Positions 22,568-34,923 of a stretch of DNA of 64,000 bases are shown here, piece after piece. The position numbers were made by a program, and so were the translations under genes. Source of the stretch: Blakeslea trispora (taxonomy: Eukaryota; Mucoromycota; Mucoromycetes; Mucorales; Choanephoraceae); contig JAIWNE010000023.1 of assembly GCA_025331445.1 (NCBI GenBank), positions 186,001 through 250,000 on the forward strand, written 5' to 3'. The stretch's first letter is position 1. Every line of letters starts with the position of its first letter. The notes under the pieces are model-generated. The model searched no databases, was not told the DNA's origin, and worked only from the letters and a program-made list of their open reading frames with translations.

Positions 22568-25023
22568 TTACCACCACAAGGGCTGTATCGCTTCAGTTTG
22601 TATTCCTCTCCTTAACATTCGGTATCGCCAATCAAAGATTCTAGGCATAGCATGACCAATGTCTCTTTGAACATGATTCTGATCAAATCTTCCAGACCAT
22701 AGCACTTCAGCAGCTGCAGAAGATCTCGGCCTGGCCATATATTGTTTTAAAAATAGATTTATAATGAAAAAAAGAAGAAGCTTACCATAAACGAGTGTCC
22801 AATGTGGTTGAGTCAACCTGTTCAGTCCAGAGAGCTACTTCTCCGCCTAATACGTAAGCAGCTTCGGCTTCTGTTAAATTAAAAGTGAGGTCATAAGAAT
22901 AAATTCTTTGCCATGTCTTGAATGGGCTACACAAAATATAATGAATAAGCTGTCTTTAGCATTAACCCTAGCGAGAAAAGTTTTACCTGCACCAGTCTCC
23001 GCCACTTCCTCCCCAATTTGGTGGTCTAAAGTTATCCATGACATTGTGCTTATTCAGTACTTTGGTAATTTCTGAGGGAATTTCGGGTGCCATCTGTTCA
23101 TCATAACTGTGATCATTGCCCCTAAATTGAAAGAAACAATTGGCATAAAGATAAACATACGTGTTTGACGATACAAACCCCCAACCACCATGACCACAGT
23201 CAAGATACCAAAATTGAGCATTGGATGCAATGACTTTGTAACCTTTCTTCACTGCATTCATTACAGGATTGACCCACGATTGCAGAATCACATTTTTTGG
23301 AATAGGAAGATCGACATTGGTCACTGAATCTATAAATAGAGTAAGAAGACTTTAAAGGAACAAGACCTTGATTGTTGGCACAAATAGGCTTACCCTCCCA
23401 CAAGATAACGGTTTTGTTTGAATCGAGAATGATTTCCAGCTCTTTTTTCAGGAACATATGAAGTAGGTCTTGGCCTGTAGCGTTGTGCATGCGCATATAC
23501 TTTCGAACACTTTTGTCTTGTTCCCAACATCTGTAAATAGGCTCATCGCCACCTCCATGAAACCAGTTGTCTGTAAATAAGGAGGCTGTTTCTTTGATGA
23601 TCTTTTCAACAACTCTGTAGGTTTCTTTATGAATAGGGTTTAGTTGGCCAGCTCCAGGCTCAGCTGCAAATCTACGTGACCACTCTTCGGTTTCGTCCAA
23701 ATAAAAGTTATCAGTGCATGTTCTAAGAAAAAAATAGCTATTAGAAAGAGACGATTTAGCGAGGATAACAATAGCTTACGTAATTTCTTTATAAGCCTTT
23801 CCCCATGAACCCGTATGAGCAGGCTGTTAAAATGTTAGTCTAGCTGCCTTTTTTTTTTAAAAGCAAAGAAAAAAAAATTAATCATACCATATCTATCTCT
23901 GGAATAACTCTTATGCCTCGTTCATAAGCATATTCAACTACTTTTTTGACGTGATTTGTAGTATAAATCAGCCTCTTTTGAAACAGTTTATACGCGCCTT
24001 GGTTTGCGAGTTCAGGAGTATTGTCAAGTTTCAATGGGAAGCTGTGTGAGTCAGTGATATGCCAATGAAATATCTAAATGCATTTAAATGAGTACATTGA
24101 AAGATGCAAAAGATTCCATTCTAAAGAAATGCCTTACATTCATTTTGTTATAAGCCATAGCATCTAGCGTTCTAAATATGTCTTTGATAGGGAAATAGTT
24201 TCTAGATGTATCTTTGCAAGTTTTATATCTCGCTTTAGTATACGTTTTCACAATAAGAAACATCTTTTGCTAAAGTCCTTACCCAGCATTAGTCCACGAT
24301 GAGAAAATTTTGGATAGTCTTTTATGTTGATAGGTACATAAGGTATATAAAGAGCTTCAAAACCGGAATCAACATCGCTGTCGTTTTCATCTAATGATTC
24401 CTGATCATAATCAGCAGTCTTGAGTTCGCCATTTTCTTCTAGGCTTTTGCGTTTATGGATTAATTGAGAAAATGTCTCAAGGCCCCGTAGTGCTCCCCAT
24501 ACAGTGTTTGACTCTAAAACTGCAGTATTTTGATCGATAGGTACATTCAACTCATACGACTCATCCACCCCATATTCTAGTGGGACATTATTGTGTTTTA
24601 CAGTTATATTTAAAGATTTCAATTCAATGCTAGGTGTGTTGATTAATGTCGGTTCGTTTTCCCCTTGATATTCTACAACTTGAACCTAAAGATAACAGCA
24701 TCAGCTTGTAAACTACATCCCAAAGATGAAAAAAAAATTGGCTTACAGGAATCCATTTTTCTTTAACAATAAGATCTTGATAACGATTGATAGCCCTTTG
24801 AAGATAGTCTACATTGGAACCTATGAAAACAAAATCTTTCTAATATTGGGTAAGAGTTTTGTATCCGAAAACAAAGTAGACGGCCTGAACAAGTAACACT
24901 TACATGAATATTGATTTGAGCATTGCCTTCTTCTATATGCTGAGAAATTGGCCAAATAGAGAGGGTTTTTACTTGCGAGGGTATGACGAAAACACCAAAT
25001 GTCAGTAGAAAAGTTACCCTCAT
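22568..25023 (-). CDS. beta-N-acetylhexosaminidase, GH20
   Basis: Eleven exons, in reading order, are 25023-24904, 24839-24747, 24685-24283, 24211-24138, 24073-23888, 23823-23780, 23722-23394, 23329-23161, 23121-22987, 22926-22786 and 22730-22568, giving 618 residues with every junction in phase. A signal peptide ([13 protein letters not shown]) precedes the GH20b N-domain and the catalytic barrel. Family landmarks are [27 protein letters not shown], the catalytic HGGGDEP (Asp-Glu pair for substrate-assisted catalysis), [23 protein letters not shown] and the terminal RMLRRGI. It removes terminal N-acetylglucosamine from chitin oligomers or glycans, outside the cell or in vacuoles. An acidic insert around residue 140 ([13 protein letters not shown]) is unusual. 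This is the most intron-rich gene in the window. Confidence 0.94.
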
Positions 25024-27176
25024 TGGCTTATTTTTTAAACAAGTAAGAATATGAGAGAAAAGAAGAAAAGAAGTGTTGTTAAATTCATAACCGAGAAAAC
25101 ATGTCAGTGTACATCAGCAATTTTTAGGTATGTAAAAATTAATATGTACAGAATAAAATATTCGGCTACTTGTTGCATTATGTGTACAAGAATCTGTTTC
25201 AAGTATGGTCTTTGTTTTTCTAAGAAAAGTATAGTATGTCAGTACTTTAAAGCTAAAAACAGCTTGTTTCTTTTTGTTACATAATAGTGTATCTGGTACA
25301 GCCAATGTTGTGTAATCAAGCTGATGGAGCCAACATACCAATCACTACTTACTTTTCTTAAGCAAAGAATAGACGTTACCAAAAGCAGCCACATACAAAG
25401 AGCTTCTTCCTCTGAATTGAAAAGAGGTAAAGAAAGACTATTAATAGTCTTCAGCGTTCGTAATATGATGTGCATATCACTGTTATGCTTTGTAATTTTT
25501 CTTTTGTTTGTTGATGCAATGCCAGATTAGAAAGCAGCATAAAAACTGTTGTTTCAGTGGTTTGCAACTGTTCTATTGAATACGTTTCCAAAGCAAAGGT
25601 AATGGTGAAACTCATATGGGTTCACTCAGGAAGCTTTCATTGTTATTGTTCAACTCTAGCTCGACATTGTCACTAACAAACTCTTTCTTATCATCAAATC
25701 ACACATACATCTCTCCCTCTGTCTCTTGAAATGTTTATTTCTTGACAAATATTAAGTCATTTTTTCTTAGCTTCAAACCTCTTTTCTCCTCCTGCTTATA
25801 GTTCGCTATGCTGCACGTAATGACTCCTTGATTATTTAAGCTGCATATAATCTTGAATTCTTATTAACCGCCACGCTTATAAATAAACAACAGCCTTTGC
25901 TTGATGTATGTCTGAAAGTGGTTGTTAACGTATTAGATACAAGGCCGAACAAGTAAATACAGAACAAATACAGTACTTCCAGCATCGCTTGGTCACTTTC
26001 CTGAGAGTCAATTGACGCTGGAAGTACTGTATTCATTTGATTGCAATGTAAAAGAAAAGAAGAAAAGCAACTCCTTCTTAGCAGCAGAAAATTAGAATAA
26101 AAATAGGCCTTTGTGTGTTATGTATAGCTCGCTTCAGGACACAAGAACCTGTTTAATAGCTGAAAGCAAAAGCCTATTTCTTGAACAAGTTGACCAGTCA
26201 TTTCTGTCATATTCAATATAGAGATTGTCACAAAACATCTTCTAAACCAATAGCTTCTTTTGGCTAGTAGCTCATCACCTGCCAACAAATATAAAAGGTC
26301 TCATGTGTTACTTGTTTGAATTCATTTATGCCTACAATTCTATTAGTCATTGAATAATATTAGAGTCCAATGAGACGGCGAATGTTGCTAAACGACAAAC
26401 AAGTATACAAGTGGCGATGTTGATGCTTTGTTTGCAGAGATAAAGTTATATTTGTTCTCCATGTATATTCATGATTCCAATCTGGTCATGGAAACAAACA
26501 GGCAATTCATTCAAAGTGTCGCTGACAAAAGTAGAGAAAAAAGAAGAACCATTTTAACTGTGTGTGGCAGAAAACTTCTTCAACTACATGTTTTATTTTT
26601 CTGCGATTTCCTCTGTTACGATCTATTATTTGTTTCACCGCTAAAAGTTCCAAAGATCACATGCTTATCGAAGCTTACATTTATTTCTCGATTAAGGCTT
26701 CAAGTAAAGCACCTTTGATATCTACATAAAGAGGCTATCCAAGTCACTGACTAGTAGACTTTCTCGATGGGAATGAAATGAAAGGACTGTCCGCAACATA
26801 GTTTGATAGAATGTGTCACCGTATCCGAAAATAGGGATTCCAAAAACAGTAGTTTCGATGATGGGAAAAGTATAAAACATCATCTTATTTTTTTTTTCTT
26901 GTAAAAAAGTAACCTTAATCAAGACAAAACATCATCTTATTTTTTTTTATATATAAACATAGCAAAAAGTCATTTTTTTTTATCTAAGCATTCTATTACG
27001 TTTTTCTTTCTCTTTCTCTCTCTTATCGTTTTCAAGCTAAAAAAAAAGAAAACTACTATAACAAATAGACAAGAACAAAAAAGAGAAAGAGAGATTTATT
27101 TAGTTCAATACACAGCTAATCACAAATAGACAAAAGGGTATAATAGCAAAACTTTTTTTTTTCTGTTACAATTTAG
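25024..27176. other. 2.2 kb interval without a supportable gene
   Basis: Short open frames only. A 15 bp inverted repeat with a 33 nt loop occurs at 25969-26031 and is listed separately. A 20 bp A/T-rich direct repeat (AACATCATCTTATTTT) occurs at about 26876 and 26932. The rest is AT-rich, and I recognise nothing else. Confidence 0.5.
25969..26031. repeat. inverted repeat able to form a hairpin
   Basis: The arms TACAGTACTTCCAGC (25969-25983) and GCTGGAAGTACTGTA (26017-26031) are perfect reverse complements separated by 33 nt. Weaker matching extends outward. It lies far from both flanking genes. It could be a small MITE remnant, a regulatory hairpin or an RNA structure; nothing in the sequence decides between these. 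Confidence 0.7.
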
Positions 27177-30100
27177 TTAAAGCCAATTACTGAAGGATGG
27201 AACCGAGGCATTTGCAGCAATTGCTTGACTATTGGAAGCACATTCTGATGCACGAGAACAACTACTTTTCAAAGAACATTCGACAATACCATTTGCACCT
27301 CCACAGACAGCAGCAACTTGAGGCTTCAGAGCTCTCTGTCTTTGTTGCTTTTGCTTTGTCATACCACCACAGCATTTGCCAGAATTCTTGTCCTTGTTTG
27401 CACCGCCACAGCAACCATCTTTACCTCTGTTTTCTATAGAGCATGTATTGTTTTCATTACATGCCACCTCTGTTTCTTCGCTTTCTTCAATGACAGCTTG
27501 ATCCATGATGTGTTGATGGTTGGAGCCAAAATCTTCCATGGTCTGCCTTGACTTCTTCATGCGCTCCTTTTCTGTCAAACTAGGTTTATCAAGATAAACG
27601 ACTTTGATAAAATTACCAAAATCACAAGCAAGTCCAGAGCCATCCAGAGAAACAATACGGCGTACAGTAGAGAAGGGAAGATTTTCACCTGCTTCTAGAT
27701 TGTCTTCTTCAAATGTCAAGTCCTCTTCTTGGTCTTTTCTTGTATCTTCATCAGAGCTCTCAGAAGAATAGGCATGTATGCGCTTGTACTTTAAGCCATG
27801 ATCTCGATGCACTGGTTCATGATTGGTTATAGTAGTAGAGGAAGAAGTAAATAGATTGAGTAGAGTGCCTTTCAATAGTTGAAGGGCCTTGTATTGTTCT
27901 TCTTCCTTCTTGTCCTGTTTGGAATGAGAAGGATTGTTTTCTTCATTATCTTCCAGATCAAAGACTTCAGTTGGAATTCTCATGTGGCTGGATTCTTCAG
28001 CTTCATCCTCTTTATGGAGTGACGGATCATAATATTGCAAAGAAGCAAACCAGACTTCCCATTCACTCTTTTGTGCCTTGTTTGTTTCTGTATGATGATG
28101 ATGTCGACGACGACGTACACCAGCAAGGATTTTATCACAAAAGACCAAAGCATGGCCAGCCACTTGATCGATTTTGCCAAGAAAAGTAGGTTCCAAAGAG
28201 ATATGAATGTCGCCTGCTAACTGTTCAATATCCAACAATTCCAATGCATCCATATTTTCCAGGCTATCAAATGCATCCAGCAAAGGTCGGCTTGAGACTT
28301 GTCTTTTCTTGACAAGAGGACTTGCACTATGATGGATCCTTTTTCTGTTTCTTCCGACAACAGTCACTGACTTACGAACATCAACAGACCCATCATCACT
28401 ACTGTTATTGTTGGTGGAGGCCTTACGGTGCTTGTATTGTTTACGATGATAGTCCTTTGTACATAAAGTGCAAGATCCTTCATGGCCATTATCTGAACGC
28501 TCCAAACGCCAGGCATGTACCTTATTGTCTGTACAGCTAGAGGCAACTAAAAAGCCACTTCCAAAGCAAGTGTCACAGCCACGACAAAGGCCTGGTCCGT
28601 TTTCTACTTCGCAATAGCGTGTCACGACCACTTGTTGAATAGAACCCTTATGATCTGAGGCAGAGTAGAACGATCCACGACGAGAATAGCTGACAGAGGA
28701 GCAAGAAGAGGAGTCAGAGGGACTGTCTTCTTCGTCTGAAGATACACTGCTGGCTTTCATGTGGTTGGAGAAGCGAGAGAATCGACGAATAGGTCCACCT
28801 ACACTTGTGTCACGGAAAGGTAGGCTGGAACCAGCAGAGGCAACACTTGAAGCGGAGGAAGCGACTGTTTTGCCAGAGGATAAGGTACATATAGGCTCAC
28901 CTGTCTCAAAGTTCCAGACTTTCACTGATCCATTCGCACATCCAGTCACTAAGACGCCCATACCGCCTACAGGAATCTCTGTTGCGATAGAAGTAATTGG
29001 ACTATTCTGCTTTAGGGTATAAATAAGGTTCCAACATGTTTGTTGAGTTTCATCTGTCTCTTCTTCGTCATGGATTGCCATAGGATGAGCTTCGAATGTT
29101 CTCTTCTTCCTTTGAGTAAGACGACGTTCCCAACATTTGACAGTACCATCTTTAGAAGCAGTAAAGACCCAAGTTGTGCCCTGTTTGCGATAGGGTGTCT
29201 TTGAGTCAACAACATGCAGTTGTGTAATATCCTTTGTGTGACCCGTCTTTATTGTCTGTATGCATTCGCCAGATGAGATATTCCATTCATGTAACAGACC
29301 ACTCTTGTGTACAGACACAATAAAGTTTTGCGATACCTCGATATCAGAAGAACTACAACGAGCAGCAGCTTCAGCAATGGATGGGTGACAGAATTCTGCG
29401 ATAGCGCCAATGTATTCAATCGATAGCACACGGTCTGCTTTTTTGCTGGTACTTTCAAAAGAAGTGGCACTACTATAGCTTAGTGTAGGAGATACATTGC
29501 CATGAGTAGGTAATCTGCGTCTCATACTGGCCTGAGTGGGTTCTTGCCGTATTTCAACAAGTGGTGAAGAAGGGTGGATATCCATCTCACGCACAAGTGT
29601 TCCTGTATTGACATTCCAAACACGAACCAGACCATCATCGAATCCTGCCGCAACCCATTTGTTACCCTGATCAACCTTGACACAACGAGCCTTGGATAGA
29701 TGATTGGAGAGGGTAAGTGAACGACCGGATTTCTGCTTTCGTTGATGTTTATTGTGATGGTGGTGATGGTGATGACCCGATTTTTTTTTGGCATTGTAAT
29801 AGTCTGGATTCAAAGTAGCTTGAAATAATCCTCCTCTGATTGGATAAAGACGGTCAAGACGTGCCATCCAAGTAGGGTTTGTGTTATCAACATGCCATAG
29901 CACAATACGACCATCTTGATCACAAGAGACTAGATTGTGTTTCGCATTGAAATCCAAGTCCTGAATGTCTGCTGCATGTTGGTGAGTCAAGGTGCGTACA
30001 TGAATCTGTTTGATGTTGGCGCGGTAGTGTTGTTGATTGAATAGACTCTGGACTGCGATGGCGCCACGATGAAGCCCGTTAGCATCATCCTCTTTACTGA

Positions 30101-32471
30101 AAGGTTGCTTTAGATAGATGCGATAAATACGCTTAGAGAGCTGCATCAACACTCGAAACCATTGAATTAAGGCCAACATGGACTGATTAAAACATTGAAT
30201 CATGAGTGGTACCAGCCATTCCTTACGCCATTTAGGGGTCATCCAAGTGATAATACCAATCATGACCAAGCAGAGAATCAAGACGGGTATATTGATGCTT
30301 GAGAGAAACTTGAAGATACCTTTCATGATGGACAGAATGAAGATGCGAAACAAGGAAGGTTGGTACTCTGGATTGTATTGAACACCTGTGGTCTTGACTT
30401 GATAGAGATGTTGTAGATAATCAATGTGCTCTTGAACGCGTGCTCTATTTGAGCTATAGATGAGGAGCTGAACAGGTTGGATATGAAGCCAGGTCACGTC
30501 CTTTTCGGGATTGACAGTGGACCAGAACTGATCCGAAAGTTGATTTAGATTAGGCTGGTAAATGAATGGGTCAATAGAACTGGATTCGACAGTAGAGGTA
30601 AGTGGTGTAGAGGAAGAAAGGTGTAATTGATGATGGTGATGATGGCTTGCTTCTTTCGTACAAATCAAGGATAATACGAGTAGTATTAGACATAACTATA
30701 AATAATAAAGTGATAAGCAATTTCAATGAAATCCTTTCAAGATTATATTTACCATAAAAGCGTTTAAAACTCTATGTGTCTTGAACTCTTTACATTCAGC
30801 ACAGCTCTTTGAATCTTGCTTATTATGAGTATCTTGAATTGGACAAAAGTCAATATGATGAGCTTGTTTCTTATTGAACTCGTAATTAGCAAGTTCATGA
30901 AGACGTTTGGATGTCTGGCGATCATCTAAATCCGTCAACTAAAATTCTCTCCTTTCTTCTTTAGTCAATACTGCAACTATTTTTCTAAGAAAAAAAAGAA
31001 AGTTTGAATGTTTACCTCGACTCGTTTGATATCAATAGACAAAACTGCAACTACAAATGTGGCTTGAAGAATGAAGTCTACAATTAATGCAAGTTGTGCA
31101 AATATGCAGAATTCTTGAATCAACAAAGCATCCATGTGTTTGCCTACATTCAGAATAAAGAGTTCTGCAATCAAAGTGGCTGTCATAGGTACGCCTACAC
31201 TTTGTAAACCTAGCATAGAGAATAGGTTAAGGAAAGAAAAAAAAAAGCGATTCCTCCTTTTTTCTCTTACCTCGACTGATCTTTTCATTGACTTCCATAT
31301 CACAACCAGCATAGAGAACAGCATTTGTCAACAAGAAAATATTCTCTAAACAACCAATATTGACAATGACCAACAACAGGTACCAAGGAACATGATTGAA
31401 TGTAACACCAAGCCTATCCACCATGCCCCATGTCGTAGTAAAGCATGCAATGGAAAGAAAGACAGCAGCTAGACCAAAAGAGTAACTGGACTTGACCAAA
31501 TTGGATTTCCCAAATATCATAGAGACTAAATAGAATATAACAATATAGGCCAAGATGGATATTTGAACTTTATAAGATATATCATAAGGAAATAAATCAA
31601 ACTAAAAAAAAAAGAAGTCAGTTTCATTGACAGCCATTTTCTTGAAATTGTTTACCTTGTATTGAATTGTATGCGCAACAGTATTGGAAGGTGCAGCCCA
31701 GATTGAATGAGAAGCATCTGTTGGCTGTGTTTCGAAATCAACAATATGATACTTGGATTTTACTTCTTGTAACAGCTTGCTCCATATACGTATTGTATTA
31801 CCATTTTTGTTTTGCCGCAACACAAAGGTAAGCAAGACGGCATCTGCTTTCAAGAACCTGCCCTGATGATCAAACGTGGCGTTCGAATAGACTGAATAAG
31901 GGTGAGTTTCGTATTGAGTTTGGGTATGAGTGTGATCCAGCACTGTCTTCATTCGCCAGTCATCTGCATCTTTGAATGTCACAAAAGGGGGTGCGTGCAC
32001 CAAACAATGGCTGTGATGCTTATAGCATATGGAGGCTAACGATACAGGAGATGAATCTTCATCCAAAGTCACGATGGCTGTGCTGATGCTTTCATATATC
32101 TGTCGAGCCTGTTGTATTAAATCGAATGTGACGGGCTGTTCAGGATGGGACAAGCGAATCTGTTCAGTAATCAAATACTCTGAGGGTGGGTGACGACTGG
32201 TGCTGAAATTGCTAAATTGAACATGAGCAGAGGCATGCCAGCACTGTGCATCCAATGATGTTGATAAATGCGAAAGTGGTATATTGTTGTGCATGGTTGG
32301 TGTGATGATTTCATGGTAATACTTTGTGATGACTGGTAGTGAAAAATAGGATATAAAGGCAAATGAGAAAAGCAGTAATAGGTAGGGTCGAGACGCTACT
32401 GTTTTTCCATAATTGTAATACAATTGTTTTGATAGTCTTTTTACTATCGTATTGGCTACTCGAATAGGCAT
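27177..32471 (-). CDS. SREBP cleavage-activating protein (SCAP/Scp1)
   Basis: Five exons, in reading order, are 32471-31656, 31601-31271, 31209-31016, 30938-30753 and 30695-27177, giving 1681 residues (mammalian SCAP is about 1280). An N-terminal membrane segment and a large lumenal loop precede the sterol-sensing domain: exon 2 carries three to four transmembrane helices including GCLENIFLLTNAVLYAG, and exon 3 carries two more. Another membrane span (NIPVLILCLVMIGIITW) follows, then a cytosolic WD40 propeller with repeats such as LVSCDQDGRIVLWHVDN, VAAGFDDGLVRVWNV, FTASKDGTVKCWERR and LVTGCANGSVKVWNF. SCAP escorts the SREBP transcription factor from ER to Golgi when sterol is low; in fungi this couples to oxygen. 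Oddities are long acidic and Ser-rich inserts between propeller blades, His-rich runs, and a Cys/Gly-rich tail (KCCGGMTKQK, VCGGANG) not typical of SCAP. Confidence 0.9.
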
Positions 32472-34923
32472 CGTATTATTATATTGAAGAAAAGAAAAGA
32501 AAAACTGTACAAATAAGAAAGAAATCTAATCCACTATACACTTAAAGTGTGTGTGTGTGAGTGTGTGTTAATTACTTTTTTAAAAAAAAAGAGAAAGAAA
32601 GAAAAAATAAAAAAGAGAGGAGAAGAAAATAGAAAGAGGTTATCTGAAAAAATTATAGGGGGGAGAGAGAGAGAGAAACTCTCTTGGGAACCCAGCTTGA
32701 GGTTTCCTAATCGCAATAATTGAAATTTCGGATCTTTGACCCCCAAAGCAACGTTATTGGTTACTGACTTTATAGCTGAGTGTCATGTCAATATTTTACT
32801 CTCTCTGTAAATTAAATGGAAATCAATCAAGTTTTATGCAACTCATCACATTATGCGAGTGAACAACGCTTTTTGTTAGCAAAAAAAAATGTCACGTACA
32901 AATATCTAGTTCTATTATATAATAGATGTTTATTACGATATTGTTAAAATGAAAATAGTGTCTCTTACAAACACTTTTTTTAAAGTTGTGTGTCTTTTTA
33001 CATAAAATCACTTTATATGAATCAACGTGTACTGTAATATACCCAGCAAATCAATTTGTGAGTAATGGAAACTATTCGTACTGCGCGAAATGATTGTGGA
33101 TTGATCCCTCCATTTTGTTATTATTTTTTTTCTTAAATTCTATTCATAATGCTACAACAGCAGCCAGTCTGACTTCTTCCCCCTCCTCCTCAAGCGTCAT
33201 TCACTCTACCCATGTAAGAGGTAAGCTAGCTATGCGCCAGTATTTGGAAGACACCAATTGGATTGTTGATGGTTTGCCTCCTGAAATATACACAAGAAGA
33301 CCTATGATCGCAAGATCAAGGAATTCCCCTGTCATGCTGTGATGTCAAGTTTTTCTGTGAGCCCATTGCATTCCGTAATAGTGTACATAATGCAAAAGCT
33401 CTTTTTTTTGACATAATGCAGTCCATGCCATGGATGTTTGTCATTCAATCTTTCCAACATATTTCACTATATTTGTGATAGAGACCGTAAGCAAAAAAAA
33501 AATCAGTAATCTTCCACAAGTATTGCCCCCCCCCCACTCTCCAAAATATCAAGTCTGCAACAACAGAACAATACAGTGCTGCTTTTGGTTCATATTTGAG
33601 AAAAGACAAAAAGAAAGACAAGTTGCGGTGAAAATCAATATAAACTCCCTCATCCAAGACAATCTTTTATAGGCTTGATAAAGGATGAAACAAGAAAAAA
33701 ACCGACTTTGAAGATAGAGGCGTAGGTACTGTGATGGTTGGATACACCATTATCGATGAAATTACCCATGCTGCTTGCTTTTTTTTTAAATTTCTTGAGG
33801 AGAAAGACGATGGATCTTCACAATAGTGTGCGCTTCCTGATCTCTTACTTTTGTCTCTTTTGTGATGAGTCTACTTGAAAAAGTTATCATTTCTGGGACT
33901 TGCAAGCTATAAACCTTGAGAATGAGGCAAAAAAATAAAAGCCTTGAAGAATTTGAGATCGATGTATGTGCAATACAAAGGCTAAGATCAGTCCTCTCCC
34001 CCTCTCTTCCTTTCATGATGGTTGGTACCTACTTATTTGCCTATTTCCATTTTGAGAATGAAGCTCTCCCCTCCCTAGTTTTGAGAGATCAGAGGACTGT
34101 TTTAATGTACAAGGCACTGATGTTTGGCAAGCGCAAACTTCACTGCCGAAATGACCTCACGGAAGCCCATGATAAGGTTATTACAAAAAGGGACACTTGA
34201 GGCCGGCAAGGGGATGATGTCAAAGAATACTTATAGGGGGAGGCGGAAGTGTAGCTGTAATCATGGGCTGATCTGCAAGGTGTTGAAGTAGCCAGAATCA
34301 GGAGAATAAAGTCAATGGGGGGCAATTCGATCATGCACGTTGCCTACCAGAAAAATCTTCTAAGAGATTATGGTACGCAATTTTGGCTTTTCTCTCCCCC
34401 CCCCCACTCAGCAAGGAGTATTCTTTCCATCGAGAAATACTGTTGACCCATCTCAAGAGCTACGAAGCAAAGTTTTTTTTTCTCTTTCTCTCTCTTTCTG
34501 GGCAAGTGCTAAGCTTATTTGGGTCATGCTAAGTAGACTGAGGCTATTGAAGGCTTTCCATGTTTGTTGCTGGCTGCGTGCACCCCCAACTCCTCACAAC
34601 CTCCCCAATGTTCATCTCCGACAGAGAACTTTCACCCCCCCCTTCTTTTCAGCTCAAGCAGTAAAAAAAAAAATGCATATAAAAATTGATAAAATAATGG
34701 TTTATTTTAGTTTTCGTCACTTTCAAAAGAAAGAGACTCTCTATCGTCTTCAAAAGAGTCAGATTCGTGGCCAGAGCTATAATCGCTTTTGTCTCCATCT
34801 ACTACACGACTTCAAATGTTATTGTATGACGTGTTCTTATAAGTTTCTTTGTCTTTAAAAAATGATAATGAAAAAAAAATTAAATCTCTTCTCTTTTCCT
34901 ATCTCTTTCCCTTTACCTATAGC
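32472..34923. other. 2.4 kb accessory interval, no confident gene
   Basis: A (GT)n tract at about 32547-32569 and purine-rich DNA (32580-32690) lie just upstream of SCAP and probably belong to its promoter. At 33094-33342 an 82-codon frame without an ATG begins with a hydrophobic, signal-like stretch and continues into a Ser-rich then charged tail; it might be one exon of something, but I cannot complete it. C-runs occur at about 33528-33536 and 34399-34407. The remainder gives no supportable gene. Confidence 0.45.

Noticed and set aside
33094..33342. Possible small secreted protein
   Set aside because: The frame begins at TTG with no in-frame ATG. No convincing splice partner was found, so it is mentioned only in the interval description.
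34370..34858. 162-codon frame
   Set aside because: Composition is erratic (CT tract, C-runs) and there is no motif or homology. It is probably chance.
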